From contig JBFMBX010000001.1 of the NCBI GenBank assembly GCA_040754815.1, positions 1-64,000 on the forward strand: DNA of 64,000 nucleotides. Reading direction: 5' to 3'. Under the pieces are notes generated by a model. The model was not told the origin of the DNA, ran no database searches, and saw only the letters and a list, made by a program, of their open reading frames with translations. Positions 51,162 through 60,476 of this stretch are shown here, one piece after another (the first letter of the stretch is position 1; each line of letters opens with the position of its first letter). The translations under genes were made by a program, and so were the position numbers. Origin of the DNA: Bellilinea sp040754815 (GTDB taxonomy: Bacteria; Chloroflexota; Anaerolineae; Anaerolineales; Anaerolineaceae).

Positions 51162-51752
51162 ATGGCCCTTCCTGATCCTCGCCGCCAGCAGGTGATTCAA
51201 CAGGCCCGCCAGTGGATCGGCGAAAATCCCCTTTTCATGGATACCGAAACAACCGGGCTGGATAACGCCGCCGAGATAGTGGAGATAGCAGTCATTGACC
51301 ACCGCGGGAATACCATCTTTGAATCGCTGGTCAAACCTTCCCGCCCAATCCCACCTGAATTGACGGCAATTCACGGGATTGACAACCTGATGGTCGAGAA
51401 AGCCCCCACCTTTCCCATAGTGTGGGCTTCCCTTCGCACGCTGTTGCTGAACCGCAAGATTGGTTTTTACAATGCAGAATTCGACCTGCGCATGATGCGT
51501 CAGTCTTATGAAATCTACCGCTTGCCGTGGAAGGAAAAGCTGTCAACCTTTGACATCATGCAGCTGTACGCCGCCTATCGCGGCGAATGGGATATCAAAA
51601 GGCGGGCTTATCGTTACTTCCGCTTAGAAGAAGCCGGAAAACACCTGCGCATCCCCATGCCCAATTCGCATCGCGCCGCGGATGATGCCCGTCTGACTCG
51701 CGCATTACTATACGCAATTGCGGGTTTACCTTACGATTCCTCCCAGCCATGA
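51162..51752 (+). CDS. DnaQ-like (DEDD) 3'-5' exonuclease
   Basis: This 196-residue protein has the exonuclease fold of the DNA polymerase III epsilon family. Motif I is FMDTETTGL with Asp27 and Glu29. The AIHGID segment (motif region II), FDLRMMRQS and the late HRAADDARLT (motif III, DEDDh type) complete the active site. It could trim DNA or RNA 3' ends. The gene overlaps the AddB-like gene by four bases (ATGA), so it is translated with the recombination set downstream. It has no polymerase-binding extension that I can see. Confidence 0.88.
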   Translation: MALPDPRRQQVIQQARQWIGENPLFMDTETTGLDNAAEIVEIAVIDHRGNTIFESLVKPSRPIPPELTAIHGIDNLMVEKAPTFPIVWASLRTLLLNRKIGFYNAEFDLRMMRQSYEIYRLPWKEKLSTFDIMQLYAAYRGEWDIKRRAYRYFRLEEAGKHLRIPMPNSHRAADDARLTRALLYAIAGLPYDSSQP

Positions 51753-53869
51753 TGAATTTACCGGAACTTACCGCCCTTCAACACGTCGTTGCAGAAAAAC
51801 CCTTAGGCCGTAAAATTTTCCTCAAAGGGGAACCGGGCAGCGGCAAAACCACGGCAGGAATTGCGAGATTGAAACACCTGCTAGAAAACGGCGTTCCTGC
51901 CGATCAGATTCTCATTCTGCTGCCTCAGCGAACCCTTGCAAAACCCTATTACGATTTCATCTCCCAACACGATTTACCGCCCGGCGGCATTCCTACCGTT
52001 GTTACGCTGGGCGGCTTGAGCCAGCGTACCATTCAATTATTCTGGCCAGCCATCAGTGAGGAAGCCGGCTTCAGTAACCCTCACCTTCCGCCATTGTTTC
52101 TAACCCTGGAAACAGCCCAGTATTACATGGCAAAGGTCGTCGAGCCCTTCATCCAAAAAGGATATTTCGAGCAGCTGGTCATTGACCGAAACCGGCTCTA
52201 TTCCCAATTAATTGACAATCTTAATAAAGCGGCTCTGATTGGCTTTGCCCACACCACCATTGGCGAACGGCTGAAGCAGGCGTGGAACGGTCAACCCCAG
52301 CACCTGATTCTGTTCGATCAGGCTCAAGAATGTATCAACGCATTCCGTGAATTTTGCCTGCAAAACAATTTGCTCGATTTTTCAATACAAATTGAATTGT
52401 TCATAAACCACCTGTGGCGTTCCTTTCTGGTTCGTCATTATTTACAAAGCCGTTATCGCCATTTGATTTACGATAACATGGAAGAGGACGCACCGGCAGC
52501 TCACGATTTGATTCGAGATTGGCTGCCGGTATTTGACTCGGCCTTGCTGATTTTCGATACTTACGGCGGCCATCGCGTCTTTCTGGGCGCGGATCCCCAA
52601 TCGGCAGAATTGCTGATGGATGGCTGTGATGAAATCGTGGAATTTACACCCGGCATAACCTGCCCACCTCATATAAAGACCTTCCAGCAAAATTTGATCA
52701 AGTCACTCCATCGCCGGCTGCCGGTTGAAGAGGTAACACCAGCGGTCAAAACCGCTTTCACTCATCTTCCGGCTCGTTTTTATCCTGAAATGGTGGATCA
52801 GGTTTGTGCGGTCATAAAAGAATTGGTTCAAAAGAGCGGCGTTGCTCCCAAGGATATTGCCGTTCTCGCGCCATTCGTTTCCGATTCACTCCGTTTCTCC
52901 CTGATGAATCGACTGGAAGAATCCGGCATCCCTGTTCGCTCGCACCGTCCATCGCGCAGCCTGTATGATGAACCGGCTGCCCGCTCTCTCATTACCCTTG
53001 CCAAACTTGCTCATCCCCACTGGAACCTGCGCCCCAGCCGGGAAGAAATCCGCGCCATGCTTGTGTATTGTATTGAAGATCTGGACTTGATCCGCGCCGA
53101 TTTACTGGTGCAAATGGGCTACTCCACGAAAATGGCCGATTTTCCCATGCGTCCCTTTGATGAAATCGGCGTCATCGGACGGGAAAGGATCTCTTATTCA
53201 TTGGGGATGCGTTATACCCGTTTGCGCGATTGGCTGCTCAACTATATGCAAGAAACTGAAGAAGAACTGGATGTGTTCTTAGCCTTTTTATTTGGCGAAG
53301 TGCTTTCTCAACCCGGTTTTGGCTTTCACAACCGCTTTGATGATGCAGCCGTTACTGCTCGTCTGATTGAATCCATTCAAAAATTCCGTCAGGTGATCGA
53401 ACCGATCCGCAGACAACAAAGTAATTTCTCAACCGGATTGGAATATCTGAAAATGGTCAGTCAGGGAGTGATTTCAGCCCAATATCTTCTCCCTTCGCAA
53501 GACGAAAATGCGGTTCTGATCTCACCGGCTTATTCCTTCATTATGAATAATCAGGCGGTTCGCTATCAATTCTGGCTGGATTGCGGTTCCATCGGCTGGT
53601 GGGAACGTTTGTATCAACCCATCACCCATCCCTATGTCCTCAGCCGTCACTGGCAGCCCGGCAGGCTGTGGACTGATGTCGAAGAATATGAAACCAACCA
53701 GCAAAGTCTGTCCCGCATCATCTACGGCTTGACCTTTCGCTGCACCGATCATATTTATCTTTGCACAACCCGCATGAACGAACGCGGCGCCGAAGAACGC
53801 GGCGCATTACTGCTGGCAATACAGGGCATTTTGCGACGTTTACATCAGGTGGAGTCTGCACATGGTTAA
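51749..53869 (+). CDS. AddB-like protein of a helicase-nuclease complex
   Basis: This 706-residue protein has a superfamily I P-loop GEPGSGKT at 27-34, then little that is conserved. The motif II position appears as YDNMEEDA and the motif III/IV region as VFLGADPQSAELL, both degenerate. AddB of Firmicutes likewise keeps its Walker A but has lost normal helicase motifs. Here the usual AddB C-terminal iron-sulfur nuclease is missing and is encoded by the separate gene at 56110. The gene overlaps its neighbours by four and eight bases. A Chi-scanning or structural role is inferred. Confidence 0.78.
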   Translation: MMNLPELTALQHVVAEKPLGRKIFLKGEPGSGKTTAGIARLKHLLENGVPADQILILLPQRTLAKPYYDFISQHDLPPGGIPTVVTLGGLSQRTIQLFWPAISEEAGFSNPHLPPLFLTLETAQYYMAKVVEPFIQKGYFEQLVIDRNRLYSQLIDNLNKAALIGFAHTTIGERLKQAWNGQPQHLILFDQAQECINAFREFCLQNNLLDFSIQIELFINHLWRSFLVRHYLQSRYRHLIYDNMEEDAPAAHDLIRDWLPVFDSALLIFDTYGGHRVFLGADPQSAELLMDGCDEIVEFTPGITCPPHIKTFQQNLIKSLHRRLPVEEVTPAVKTAFTHLPARFYPEMVDQVCAVIKELVQKSGVAPKDIAVLAPFVSDSLRFSLMNRLEESGIPVRSHRPSRSLYDEPAARSLITLAKLAHPHWNLRPSREEIRAMLVYCIEDLDLIRADLLVQMGYSTKMADFPMRPFDEIGVIGRERISYSLGMRYTRLRDWLLNYMQETEEELDVFLAFLFGEVLSQPGFGFHNRFDDAAVTARLIESIQKFRQVIEPIRRQQSNFSTGLEYLKMVSQGVISAQYLLPSQDENAVLISPAYSFIMNNQAVRYQFWLDCGSIGWWERLYQPITHPYVLSRHWQPGRLWTDVEEYETNQQSLSRIIYGLTFRCTDHIYLCTTRMNERGAEERGALLLAIQGILRRLHQVESAHG

Positions 53870-56126
53870 GCACCAGCCCCGCCCCTCCCAAAATCAAATT
53901 CTCAATTACACCGGCGGATGGATGGGGATTTCCGCCGTGCCGGGCAGCGGGAAAACCTATACCCTCTCTCTTCTGGCCGCTCAAATCATTTCCAACGGCT
54001 GGGTTAATGAAGATCAGGAAGTCCTCATCGTCACGCTGGTGAATTCGGCGGTGGATAACTTTGCCAGCCGTATTGGAAGTTTTGTGGAAGAATTCGGCTT
54101 GATGCGCGACATGAATTACCGCGTCCGCACCTTGCACGGCCTGGCACACGATATTATCCGCGAACGTCCCGATCTGGCCGGTCTTTCTGATCGCTTCAAC
54201 ATTGCCGATGAACGCGATAGCGATGAAATTGTGAAATCCGCGGTTTCCGGCTGGATTCGTTCTCACCCTGAATTTCTCATCGAATGGACCAACCCTTCAA
54301 TTGATTTACGCAGAGATTCAAAGATTGCCAAACAGTGGGAAGATTTACTGGTTAAACTGGGGCGTGCCTTCATCCGGCAGGCGAAAGACCTTCAGCTCAG
54401 CGCGCAGCAACTACGGGATCGCATTCAGAAAACTCATTTCACCCACTCCTTGATTGATTTTGGGCTGGACATCTACGAAAGTTACCAGCGGGGATTGAGT
54501 TTACGAAGTCTGATCGATTTTGATGATTTGATTTCACTGGCCTTCACCGTTCTGACAACCGACCACGATTATCTGCAGCGTCTGCGCTTTCGCTTCCCTT
54601 ACATTCTGGAAGATGAAGCGCAGGACAGTTCGCGCTTACAGGAAGAGATTCTCCGCCTGCTGGCAGGTGAAGATGGTAATTGGGTTCGGGTGGGTGATCC
54701 AAATCAGGCAATTTATGAAACTTTCACCACTGCCAGCCCAGAATATCTGCGCCGTTTTCTCAACTATCAACGCGTTCAGGCTTTTGATTTACCCGAATCG
54801 GGCCGTTCAACCGCCAGCATTATCCGGCTTGCCAATGAATTAATTCGCTGGACCACGCAAGAACACCCCGTTTTAGAACTGAGAAATGCCCTCACCCTTC
54901 CTTACATTCGCCCAACTCCCCCCGGCGATCCCCAACCCAACCCTCCCGATCAACCCGAAGAAATTTATCTGGTCCGCAAAAAATATACCCCGGAGCGGGA
55001 AATTCAACAGGTCGTTGATTCCTTAAAGCGCTGGCTGCCCGAACATCCCGATCAGACCGTAGCCGTGCTGGTGCCGCGTAACGAGCGGGGCAGTAAGGTT
55101 GTGAGTGCGCTCAAAAGCGCAAATCTGCCGGTTATTGAATTGCTTCAATCCAGCCAGACCACCCGCCAAACCGCCGCCGTTTTGGAAAGAATTCTCACCA
55201 GCCTTAATAAACCTGCCGATACCAAACGATTGGCTGAAGTGTTCAAAGACACCGCTGCCCTCCTCGCCGACCCGGAAAATCCCCCCCATCCTCTTCATAT
55301 CCAGAGCGCTATGGAATTGGTGCTGCACAACAACCTGCCGGAAAATTTCCTCTATCCCCAGGCGGATACAAACTGGCTGGAATCGCTGATGCAAAGGGGC
55401 GATCAACTGGAGGCCGTTACTCATTTATTGGAAAACTTTGCCACGCTCATGCGCCGCTGGCAGCAAGCCGTTTTATTGCCCATTGACCAGCTGATACTCA
55501 CCATTGCGCAGGACTTATTTCGCGAACCAACCCAACTGGCATTGGCGCACAGCCTTGCTTTACTCCTCGGTCGCGCCTCCCAGCGTCACCCCGAATGGCA
55601 ACTGCCGCATCTTGCTGAAGAGCTGGGTTTGATTGCCCGGAATGAACGCCGAATTCTCGGCTTCAGCGATGCAGAACCCGGCTTTGACCCCGACCAGCAC
55701 CCCGGCAAAGTGGTCGTTGCCACCATTCACAAGGCCAAAGGGCTGGAATGGGACCGCGTTTATTTGATGTCGGTCAACAATTACGACTTCCCCTCTGCAC
55801 AGGGATATGACCAGTATTATTCAGAAAAGTATTTCGTCCGCAACCAGCTCAACCTGGAAGCCGAAACACTTAGCAAATTGAAAGCCATTGCTCAGGGTGA
55901 ATTGACCAGTCTTTACATTGAGGAAGGAATTGCCACCCGCCAAGCCCGCATAGATTACTGCGCCGAACGTTTACGTTTATTGTATGTGGGTATCACCCGC
56001 GCCCGCCGTTCGTTGATTATCACCTGGAACAGCGGGAAAAATGAAAGCAGCGGGAACACCGCCGCCCTGCCGTTGGTCCACCTGCAAAAGTTTTGGGAGG
56101 AGTACCGCCATGCCGCTTCCGCCTGA
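53862..56126 (+). CDS. UvrD/AddA-type DNA helicase
   Basis: This 754-residue superfamily I helicase has Walker A AVPGSGKT at 25-32 (Lys31), motif II EDEAQD near 249-254, VGDPNQAIYETF near 276-287, motif V region TIHKAKGLEWDRVYLM near 620-635 and motif VI LLYVGITRARRSL near 706-718. All core motifs are intact, so it should be the motor of the set. AddA proteins carry a C-terminal nuclease domain. This one ends soon after motif VI, so nuclease activity must come from the next gene. It overlaps the AddB-like gene by eight bases and the nuclease gene by 17. Confidence 0.9.
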   Translation: MVKHQPRPSQNQILNYTGGWMGISAVPGSGKTYTLSLLAAQIISNGWVNEDQEVLIVTLVNSAVDNFASRIGSFVEEFGLMRDMNYRVRTLHGLAHDIIRERPDLAGLSDRFNIADERDSDEIVKSAVSGWIRSHPEFLIEWTNPSIDLRRDSKIAKQWEDLLVKLGRAFIRQAKDLQLSAQQLRDRIQKTHFTHSLIDFGLDIYESYQRGLSLRSLIDFDDLISLAFTVLTTDHDYLQRLRFRFPYILEDEAQDSSRLQEEILRLLAGEDGNWVRVGDPNQAIYETFTTASPEYLRRFLNYQRVQAFDLPESGRSTASIIRLANELIRWTTQEHPVLELRNALTLPYIRPTPPGDPQPNPPDQPEEIYLVRKKYTPEREIQQVVDSLKRWLPEHPDQTVAVLVPRNERGSKVVSALKSANLPVIELLQSSQTTRQTAAVLERILTSLNKPADTKRLAEVFKDTAALLADPENPPHPLHIQSAMELVLHNNLPENFLYPQADTNWLESLMQRGDQLEAVTHLLENFATLMRRWQQAVLLPIDQLILTIAQDLFREPTQLALAHSLALLLGRASQRHPEWQLPHLAEELGLIARNERRILGFSDAEPGFDPDQHPGKVVVATIHKAKGLEWDRVYLMSVNNYDFPSAQGYDQYYSEKYFVRNQLNLEAETLSKLKAIAQGELTSLYIEEGIATRQARIDYCAERLRLLYVGITRARRSLIITWNSGKNESSGNTAALPLVHLQKFWEEYRHAASA

Positions 56127-56934
56127 ATTTGCCTTCAGTCAGAATAACTTACAGGACTTTGTGGAATGTCCGCGCCGTTTTGAATTGCGTTACCTGCTCC
56201 GCCAGCCGTGGCCGGCAATCCAATCCCAACCCGTCCTTGAACACGAGCAGCACCTGCGACGGGGTGAGGCCTTTCATCAAATGGTGCAACAGCATCAAAT
56301 TGGCCTGCCCGTGCAGAAAATTGGTGCTCAGGCGTACGACCAAACCTTATTGGGCTGGTGGGAAGATTATCTCGCCACTTTACCCGAACCGCTCCCTCCC
56401 TTCAGGGTCGTAGAACACACCTTACGGACTAGTCTGAGCGGTTTTCGCCTGATTGCCAAATTTGATTTAATTGCCATCCGGCCCGCTGAAAAATTAATTA
56501 TTGTAGATTGGAAAACCGGCAGGCGTAAACCGCCACGCACCGTACTTTCGCGCCGCATACAAACGCGCCTGTATCCGTTTCTCCTCTGGAAATGCTCATC
56601 GGCATTCGATAAAAATATTTCGTATTCACCCCAGCAAATCGAAATGATTTACTGGTTCACCGCTGACCCGCTTGCGCCGGAACACTTTCCATACTCTCAA
56701 AAGCAAGCCGAACAGGATGGTGAATATCTCCTCGAATTAATTCATCAGATAGATCACTGTACCCGGACATATTTTCCACTCACTTCGCAGCAGCAGCGCT
56801 GTGCTTTGTGCGTGTATCGTTCGTTATGCAACCGCGGCATCGCGGCTGGCACTATCGAGGAAGATCTGGATGAAGAAGTGGATGATGAATCGTTAAACAT
56901 CTCCTTCGATCAAATTGGGGAAATTGAATACTGA
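56110..56934 (+). CDS. RecB-family PD-(D/E)XK nuclease with iron-sulfur staple
   Basis: This 274-residue stand-alone nuclease has the RecB active site: His56, Asp119, Asp133 and Lys135 (VDWKTG), and the following Gln151. Four cysteines, Cys20 near the start and Cys231, Cys234 and Cys240 at the end, match the iron-sulfur staple of AddB-type and Cas4-type nucleases. It would cut DNA strands unwound by the helicase at 53862. The start at 56110 follows GGGAGGAG and overlaps the helicase gene by 17 bases; the frame from 56041 is not used. Cas4 is excluded because no other cas gene is near. Confidence 0.9.
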   Translation: MPLPPEFAFSQNNLQDFVECPRRFELRYLLRQPWPAIQSQPVLEHEQHLRRGEAFHQMVQQHQIGLPVQKIGAQAYDQTLLGWWEDYLATLPEPLPPFRVVEHTLRTSLSGFRLIAKFDLIAIRPAEKLIIVDWKTGRRKPPRTVLSRRIQTRLYPFLLWKCSSAFDKNISYSPQQIEMIYWFTADPLAPEHFPYSQKQAEQDGEYLLELIHQIDHCTRTYFPLTSQQQRCALCVYRSLCNRGIAAGTIEEDLDEEVDDESLNISFDQIGEIEY

Positions 56935-59268
56935 ATGAAACACCTGTTTACCAGTACCGAAAGAATCTGGCTGGATGCCGGGCAATCTCCCATACCGGAA
57001 GGAATCCAGCGGCTTGCAGGGGAGAACCAGCTGCTGGCTCGCACCCTCATTCGCCGAGGCATGACAGATTTTGCCTCCGCGCGCGCCTTTCTTGATCATC
57101 GTTTTTACCGGCCGTCCTCTCCATGGGAACTGCCGGACATGGAAAAGGGGGTGGAAGAAATTGAAAAGGCTATCCGCAGCGGGAAAAAAATTGGCGTCTG
57201 GGGTGATTTTGATGTGGACGGACAGACCGCAACCACGCTGCTGGTCTCCGTGCTCAGAAAGCTGGGTGCCGCCGTTGATTATTACCTGCCCGTACGTGAG
57301 CGCGAATCGCACGGAGTTCATCTGGATGGACTGGCGCGGCTGATTACCGCCGGCGTACAGGTTATTTTGACCTGCGACACAGGCATTACGGCTCATGCCG
57401 CCGCCGAATTTTTACGAAACCACCACATCCCTTTTGTCATTACCGACCATCACACATTGCCGGATCAACTTCCCAATGCCGATGCAGTGATAAACCCCCA
57501 GCGCCTCCCCTCACATCACCCCATGCGTGGACTGCCCGGAGCAGGTGCGGCCTTTGTATTTTCTCAGGCCCTCTGCGAACGGTTCGGCCGGCCGGAACTC
57601 GTTGAAGAAAACCTCGATCTGCTTGCTTTGGGCTGCGTTGCCGATCTGGCAATATTACAAGGGGATACGCGCTATTGGGTTCAGCGCGGTCTGGAAAGCC
57701 TGCGAACCCCCCGCCGCCTCGCTCTCCTGCAGCTCATGCAGAATGCCGAAATTAACCCCGCACACTTGAATGAGCAGCATATTGGTTTTAGTCTTGCGCC
57801 TCGCCTGAACGCCATTGGCAGGTTGGGGGATGCAAATCCGGTGGTGGAATTTTTACTTTCAAATGACGCTCAAGCCGTGGCAGTTTTTGCAACCCAATTG
57901 GAAGGTTACAACAGTCAGCGCCGCTTCCTTACCGAACAGGTTTTCCTGTCTGCCCTCAATCAAGTAGAAAACGACCCGCGCGTACTGGATTATGCTGTTC
58001 TGGTTCTTCATCATCCTGAATGGCCGGGGGGTATCAATGGGATTGTCGCCAGTCGGCTGGTGGAATTATTCCAGCGTCCGGTGATCCTGCTCAGTTCACC
58101 GCCCGGTCAGCCGATGCGCGGTTCGGCTCGTTCGGTGGAGGGGATTAACATTACTGCCGCAATCGCCAGCGCGAAAGAACTGTTGATCGGTTATGGCGGT
58201 CATCCCATGGCAGCCGGCATGGCATTGGAAGCCGAAAACTTTTTGGAATTTCGCCGCCGGGTTTCTGCTCATGTAGAAATTCAACGCGCACAAAACCAGC
58301 AAAAACCCTCCCTGACCATTGACGCCTGGCTGAAAATCAGCGATTTGAGTTTACCCTTTGTGGAGGAACTTGAAAAATTAGCGCCTTTTGGCCCCGGCAA
58401 TCCGCCGCTGGTGTTCGCCAGCCGAAACCTGAACCTGCTAGAAGCAACGCCTATTGGAAAAACTCAGGAACATCTGCTGGTCATTGTCGAAGATGAGGAA
58501 GGTCAAACCCGGCGGGTGATCTGGTGGCAGGGCGCTCGTTCACTGCTGCCGGAAGGGCGATTTGATCTGGCTTACCATGCCCGACCGGTTAATTTCGGCG
58601 GTGATCTGGAAGTCCAGCTGGAATGGATTATGGCCCGACCGCTGGAATCGGCGGGCATTCGGTTGAGGCACAGCGAACAACTGGATCTGATTGACCTGCG
58701 TTCGGCTCTTGATCCATTGGAACAAATTTCTCGAATGAACCTACCCCGCGAACAGATTCTTTACTGGGCTGACGGGCAATGTTCGGCGAATGTGCCGCTG
58801 AGCCAGCGCTGGCAACTCAAACCGGCGGAAACGCTGGTCATTTGCACCCCGCCCCCTTCTCAAAAAGTGTTATCCGCTGCTTTGCAGCAAGTAAACCCCG
58901 CTCGGGTAATCCTTTGTAATCTGGATGAACCGGACGATAGACCTCAATCGGTTTTAGAAACTTTAACCGGCATGATTCGCTATGCAATCAAACACAATTC
59001 CGGTCAATTGGAAATTACAAGGATAGCCGCTGCTTTGAACCAACGCGAAGAAACCATCCTCACCGGCATTGAATGGCTGAGTGCCCGCGGCTTCATCCGC
59101 ATCATTCAGCAAAATGATCATCTGACAATTGCCGAAGGCGGTGTGCCAGACCCGCAGGGAGCGAAACAAAAAGAAGCGCGGCTACGCACCCTGCTGGAAG
59201 AAAGCCGCGCTTTTCGTGAATTTTACCGGCAAGCCGCGCCGTCGAACTTGATGATGAAAGAATCTTAA
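56935..59268 (+). CDS. recJ: Single-stranded-DNA-specific exonuclease RecJ
   Basis: This 777-residue DHH-family exonuclease degrades single-stranded DNA 5' to 3'. Metal ligands are seen in GDFDVDG (Asp91, Asp93, Asp95), CDTG (Asp148) and TDHH (171-173), with GGHPMAAG in the DHHA1 domain near 421-428. An OB fold follows. About 200 extra residues close the protein, with a winged-helix-like segment near 680-745. Long RecJ forms with such tails are known in Firmicutes. The ATG directly follows the TGA of the nuclease gene, which ties it to the AddAB-like set. The stop overlaps the next, convergent gene by four bases. Confidence 0.94.
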   Translation: MKHLFTSTERIWLDAGQSPIPEGIQRLAGENQLLARTLIRRGMTDFASARAFLDHRFYRPSSPWELPDMEKGVEEIEKAIRSGKKIGVWGDFDVDGQTATTLLVSVLRKLGAAVDYYLPVRERESHGVHLDGLARLITAGVQVILTCDTGITAHAAAEFLRNHHIPFVITDHHTLPDQLPNADAVINPQRLPSHHPMRGLPGAGAAFVFSQALCERFGRPELVEENLDLLALGCVADLAILQGDTRYWVQRGLESLRTPRRLALLQLMQNAEINPAHLNEQHIGFSLAPRLNAIGRLGDANPVVEFLLSNDAQAVAVFATQLEGYNSQRRFLTEQVFLSALNQVENDPRVLDYAVLVLHHPEWPGGINGIVASRLVELFQRPVILLSSPPGQPMRGSARSVEGINITAAIASAKELLIGYGGHPMAAGMALEAENFLEFRRRVSAHVEIQRAQNQQKPSLTIDAWLKISDLSLPFVEELEKLAPFGPGNPPLVFASRNLNLLEATPIGKTQEHLLVIVEDEEGQTRRVIWWQGARSLLPEGRFDLAYHARPVNFGGDLEVQLEWIMARPLESAGIRLRHSEQLDLIDLRSALDPLEQISRMNLPREQILYWADGQCSANVPLSQRWQLKPAETLVICTPPPSQKVLSAALQQVNPARVILCNLDEPDDRPQSVLETLTGMIRYAIKHNSGQLEITRIAAALNQREETILTGIEWLSARGFIRIIQQNDHLTIAEGGVPDPQGAKQKEARLRTLLEESRAFREFYRQAAPSNLMMKES

Positions 59269-59945
59269 TCGCTGGAGCGCTTGGGAATTTTTGGAATGAG
59301 CCAGTTGAGGAATGCCCCTTCACTTCGGGTTTGTAAAAGCGCTTTACCCGGTCCGGTCAAATCAACCACCAAACCTTCCCCGCCCAGGACGGTGGTTTTA
59401 AGACCTCCAATCGTGCGAACTTTGAAACCCATTGTTTCATAAAAAGCTACCAGATGCCCGGTATCCACCGTGTAGGTCTCACCAGCCGCAAGCGTCAGCT
59501 CATGAATTGCCCCGTAACTGGAAAGAATCATCGTCCCGGTGCCACTGCAGCGCAGCATTATCAACCCTTCCCCGCCAAAAAAGGTTCGGGCACCCGACCA
59601 TTTTGTATCGGTGACCACACTTTCTGCAGAGGCGAGAAACGAGCCGGATTGCACCAGATAGGTTTCATTTGCCAGTTCCGTTGTGAACACATCACCCGGC
59701 AAGGTCGGTGCCAGCAAAAGTTCACCGCCCCGGCTGCCGGCCCGGTAAGTATTGACAAAAAACGACTCGCCGCCCAGCACCGAACGAGCCAGCGATTGCA
59801 ACAACCCTCCCCGCATTTTAGTTTCCACCTGAATATCGGCAGACATTCCCACCATTGCTCCGCTTTCTGCCACAATTCCTTCGTTTGGATTCAACACCAC
59901 CTTGGCTATTGAATATGAGGGACGAAACAGAATCTCGACTTTCAT
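59265..59945 (-). CDS. AIM24/TIGR00266-family protein
   Basis: This 226-residue protein belongs to the AIM24 family, a double-stranded beta-helix trimer of unknown function. The conserved pattern is clear: ESGAMVGMSADI near 26-37, LARSVLGGESFF, the central GGEGLIMLRCSGTG and the late LGGEGLVVDLTGPG. The ATG at 59945 is preferred over the TTG two codons earlier because GAGAGGAG is then at a normal distance. It has no signal peptide. It converges on recJ with a four-base overlap and stands divergent from the rpsF operon. Roles in envelope stress are suggested for relatives but not shown here. Confidence 0.92.
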   Translation of the reverse strand: MKVEILFRPSYSIAKVVLNPNEGIVAESGAMVGMSADIQVETKMRGGLLQSLARSVLGGESFFVNTYRAGSRGGELLLAPTLPGDVFTTELANETYLVQSGSFLASAESVVTDTKWSGARTFFGGEGLIMLRCSGTGTMILSSYGAIHELTLAAGETYTVDTGHLVAFYETMGFKVRTIGGLKTTVLGGEGLVVDLTGPGKALLQTRSEGAFLNWLIPKIPKRSSD

Positions 59946-60086
59946 GGACAATCTCCTCTCGGCAAATTTGTGTTTACTGTATCAGCATTTTTGATTTTTG
60001 TGGTGAATTTTAAATCCTCGTTTTCGCCTACACAAAACGGCGAATTTGTAGTAAACTACATCGGCTTGCAACAGAGTAGATCTTCG

Positions 60087-60131
60087 TTGCTTTCCGCTCT
60101 TTGGACTGCCCACGGCAGTTACAAAGGGCAA
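60087..60131 (+). promoter_or_regulatory. S6:S18-type ribosomal protein leader of rpsF
   Basis: The leader folds as three helices in line: TTGC (60087-60090) with GCAA (60128-60131), CTTTG (60099-60103) with CAAAG (60122-60126), and ACTGCC (60105-60110) with GGCAGT (60114-60119). A CCG triplet (60094-60096) sits in the 5' side of the internal loop. This is the pattern of the known S6:S18-binding leader, which resembles their 16S rRNA site. Binding of the S6:S18 pair would repress rpsF-ssb-rpsR. The folding is seen; regulation is inferred from the known motif. Confidence 0.75.
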
Positions 60132-60156
60132 TCCCAAGGAAAGGAGGAAACCCCTA

Positions 60157-60441
60157 ATGCGCAGCTACGAGTTGGTCTTCATCCTCCAGCCGGAACTGGA
60201 CGAAACGGCCGTTGAAAACCTGGTCGAAAAAGTCAAAGGCTGGATCACTGAAGCCGGCGGAACTGTCAACAAAATTGATAACTGGGGAAAACGGCGTCTT
60301 GCATACCCGATTAATAAACGCCGCGATGGCCAGTACTTTTTGTTTGATATGAACCTGCCGCCTTCATTCAGCAATGAGCTGGAACGCAATTTGCGCTATC
60401 AGGAACAGGTGATGCGCTTCTTGATCGTCAACCGCGATTGA
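60157..60441 (+). CDS. rpsF: 30S ribosomal protein S6
   Basis: This 94-residue protein binds 16S rRNA in the platform of the small subunit as a pair with S18. The start MRSYELVFILQPELDE and the later RRLAYPINKRRDGQYFLFDM segment are typical. GGAAAGGAGG gives a strong ribosome site. It opens the classical rpsF-ssb-rpsR operon and carries a leader at 60087-60131 that probably senses free S6:S18. The length is normal, and there is no glutamate-rich tail of the E. coli kind. Confidence 0.97.
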   Translation: MRSYELVFILQPELDETAVENLVEKVKGWITEAGGTVNKIDNWGKRRLAYPINKRRDGQYFLFDMNLPPSFSNELERNLRYQEQVMRFLIVNRD

Positions 60442-60476
60442 GGCGAATTTTAAGAAAGGGATACAGGGAGATAATC

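Noticed and set aside
56110..56934. Cas4 nuclease of a CRISPR system
   Set aside because: The RecB fold and cysteines also fit Cas4, but no cas gene or repeat array is in the window and the gene is embedded in a helicase-nuclease operon.
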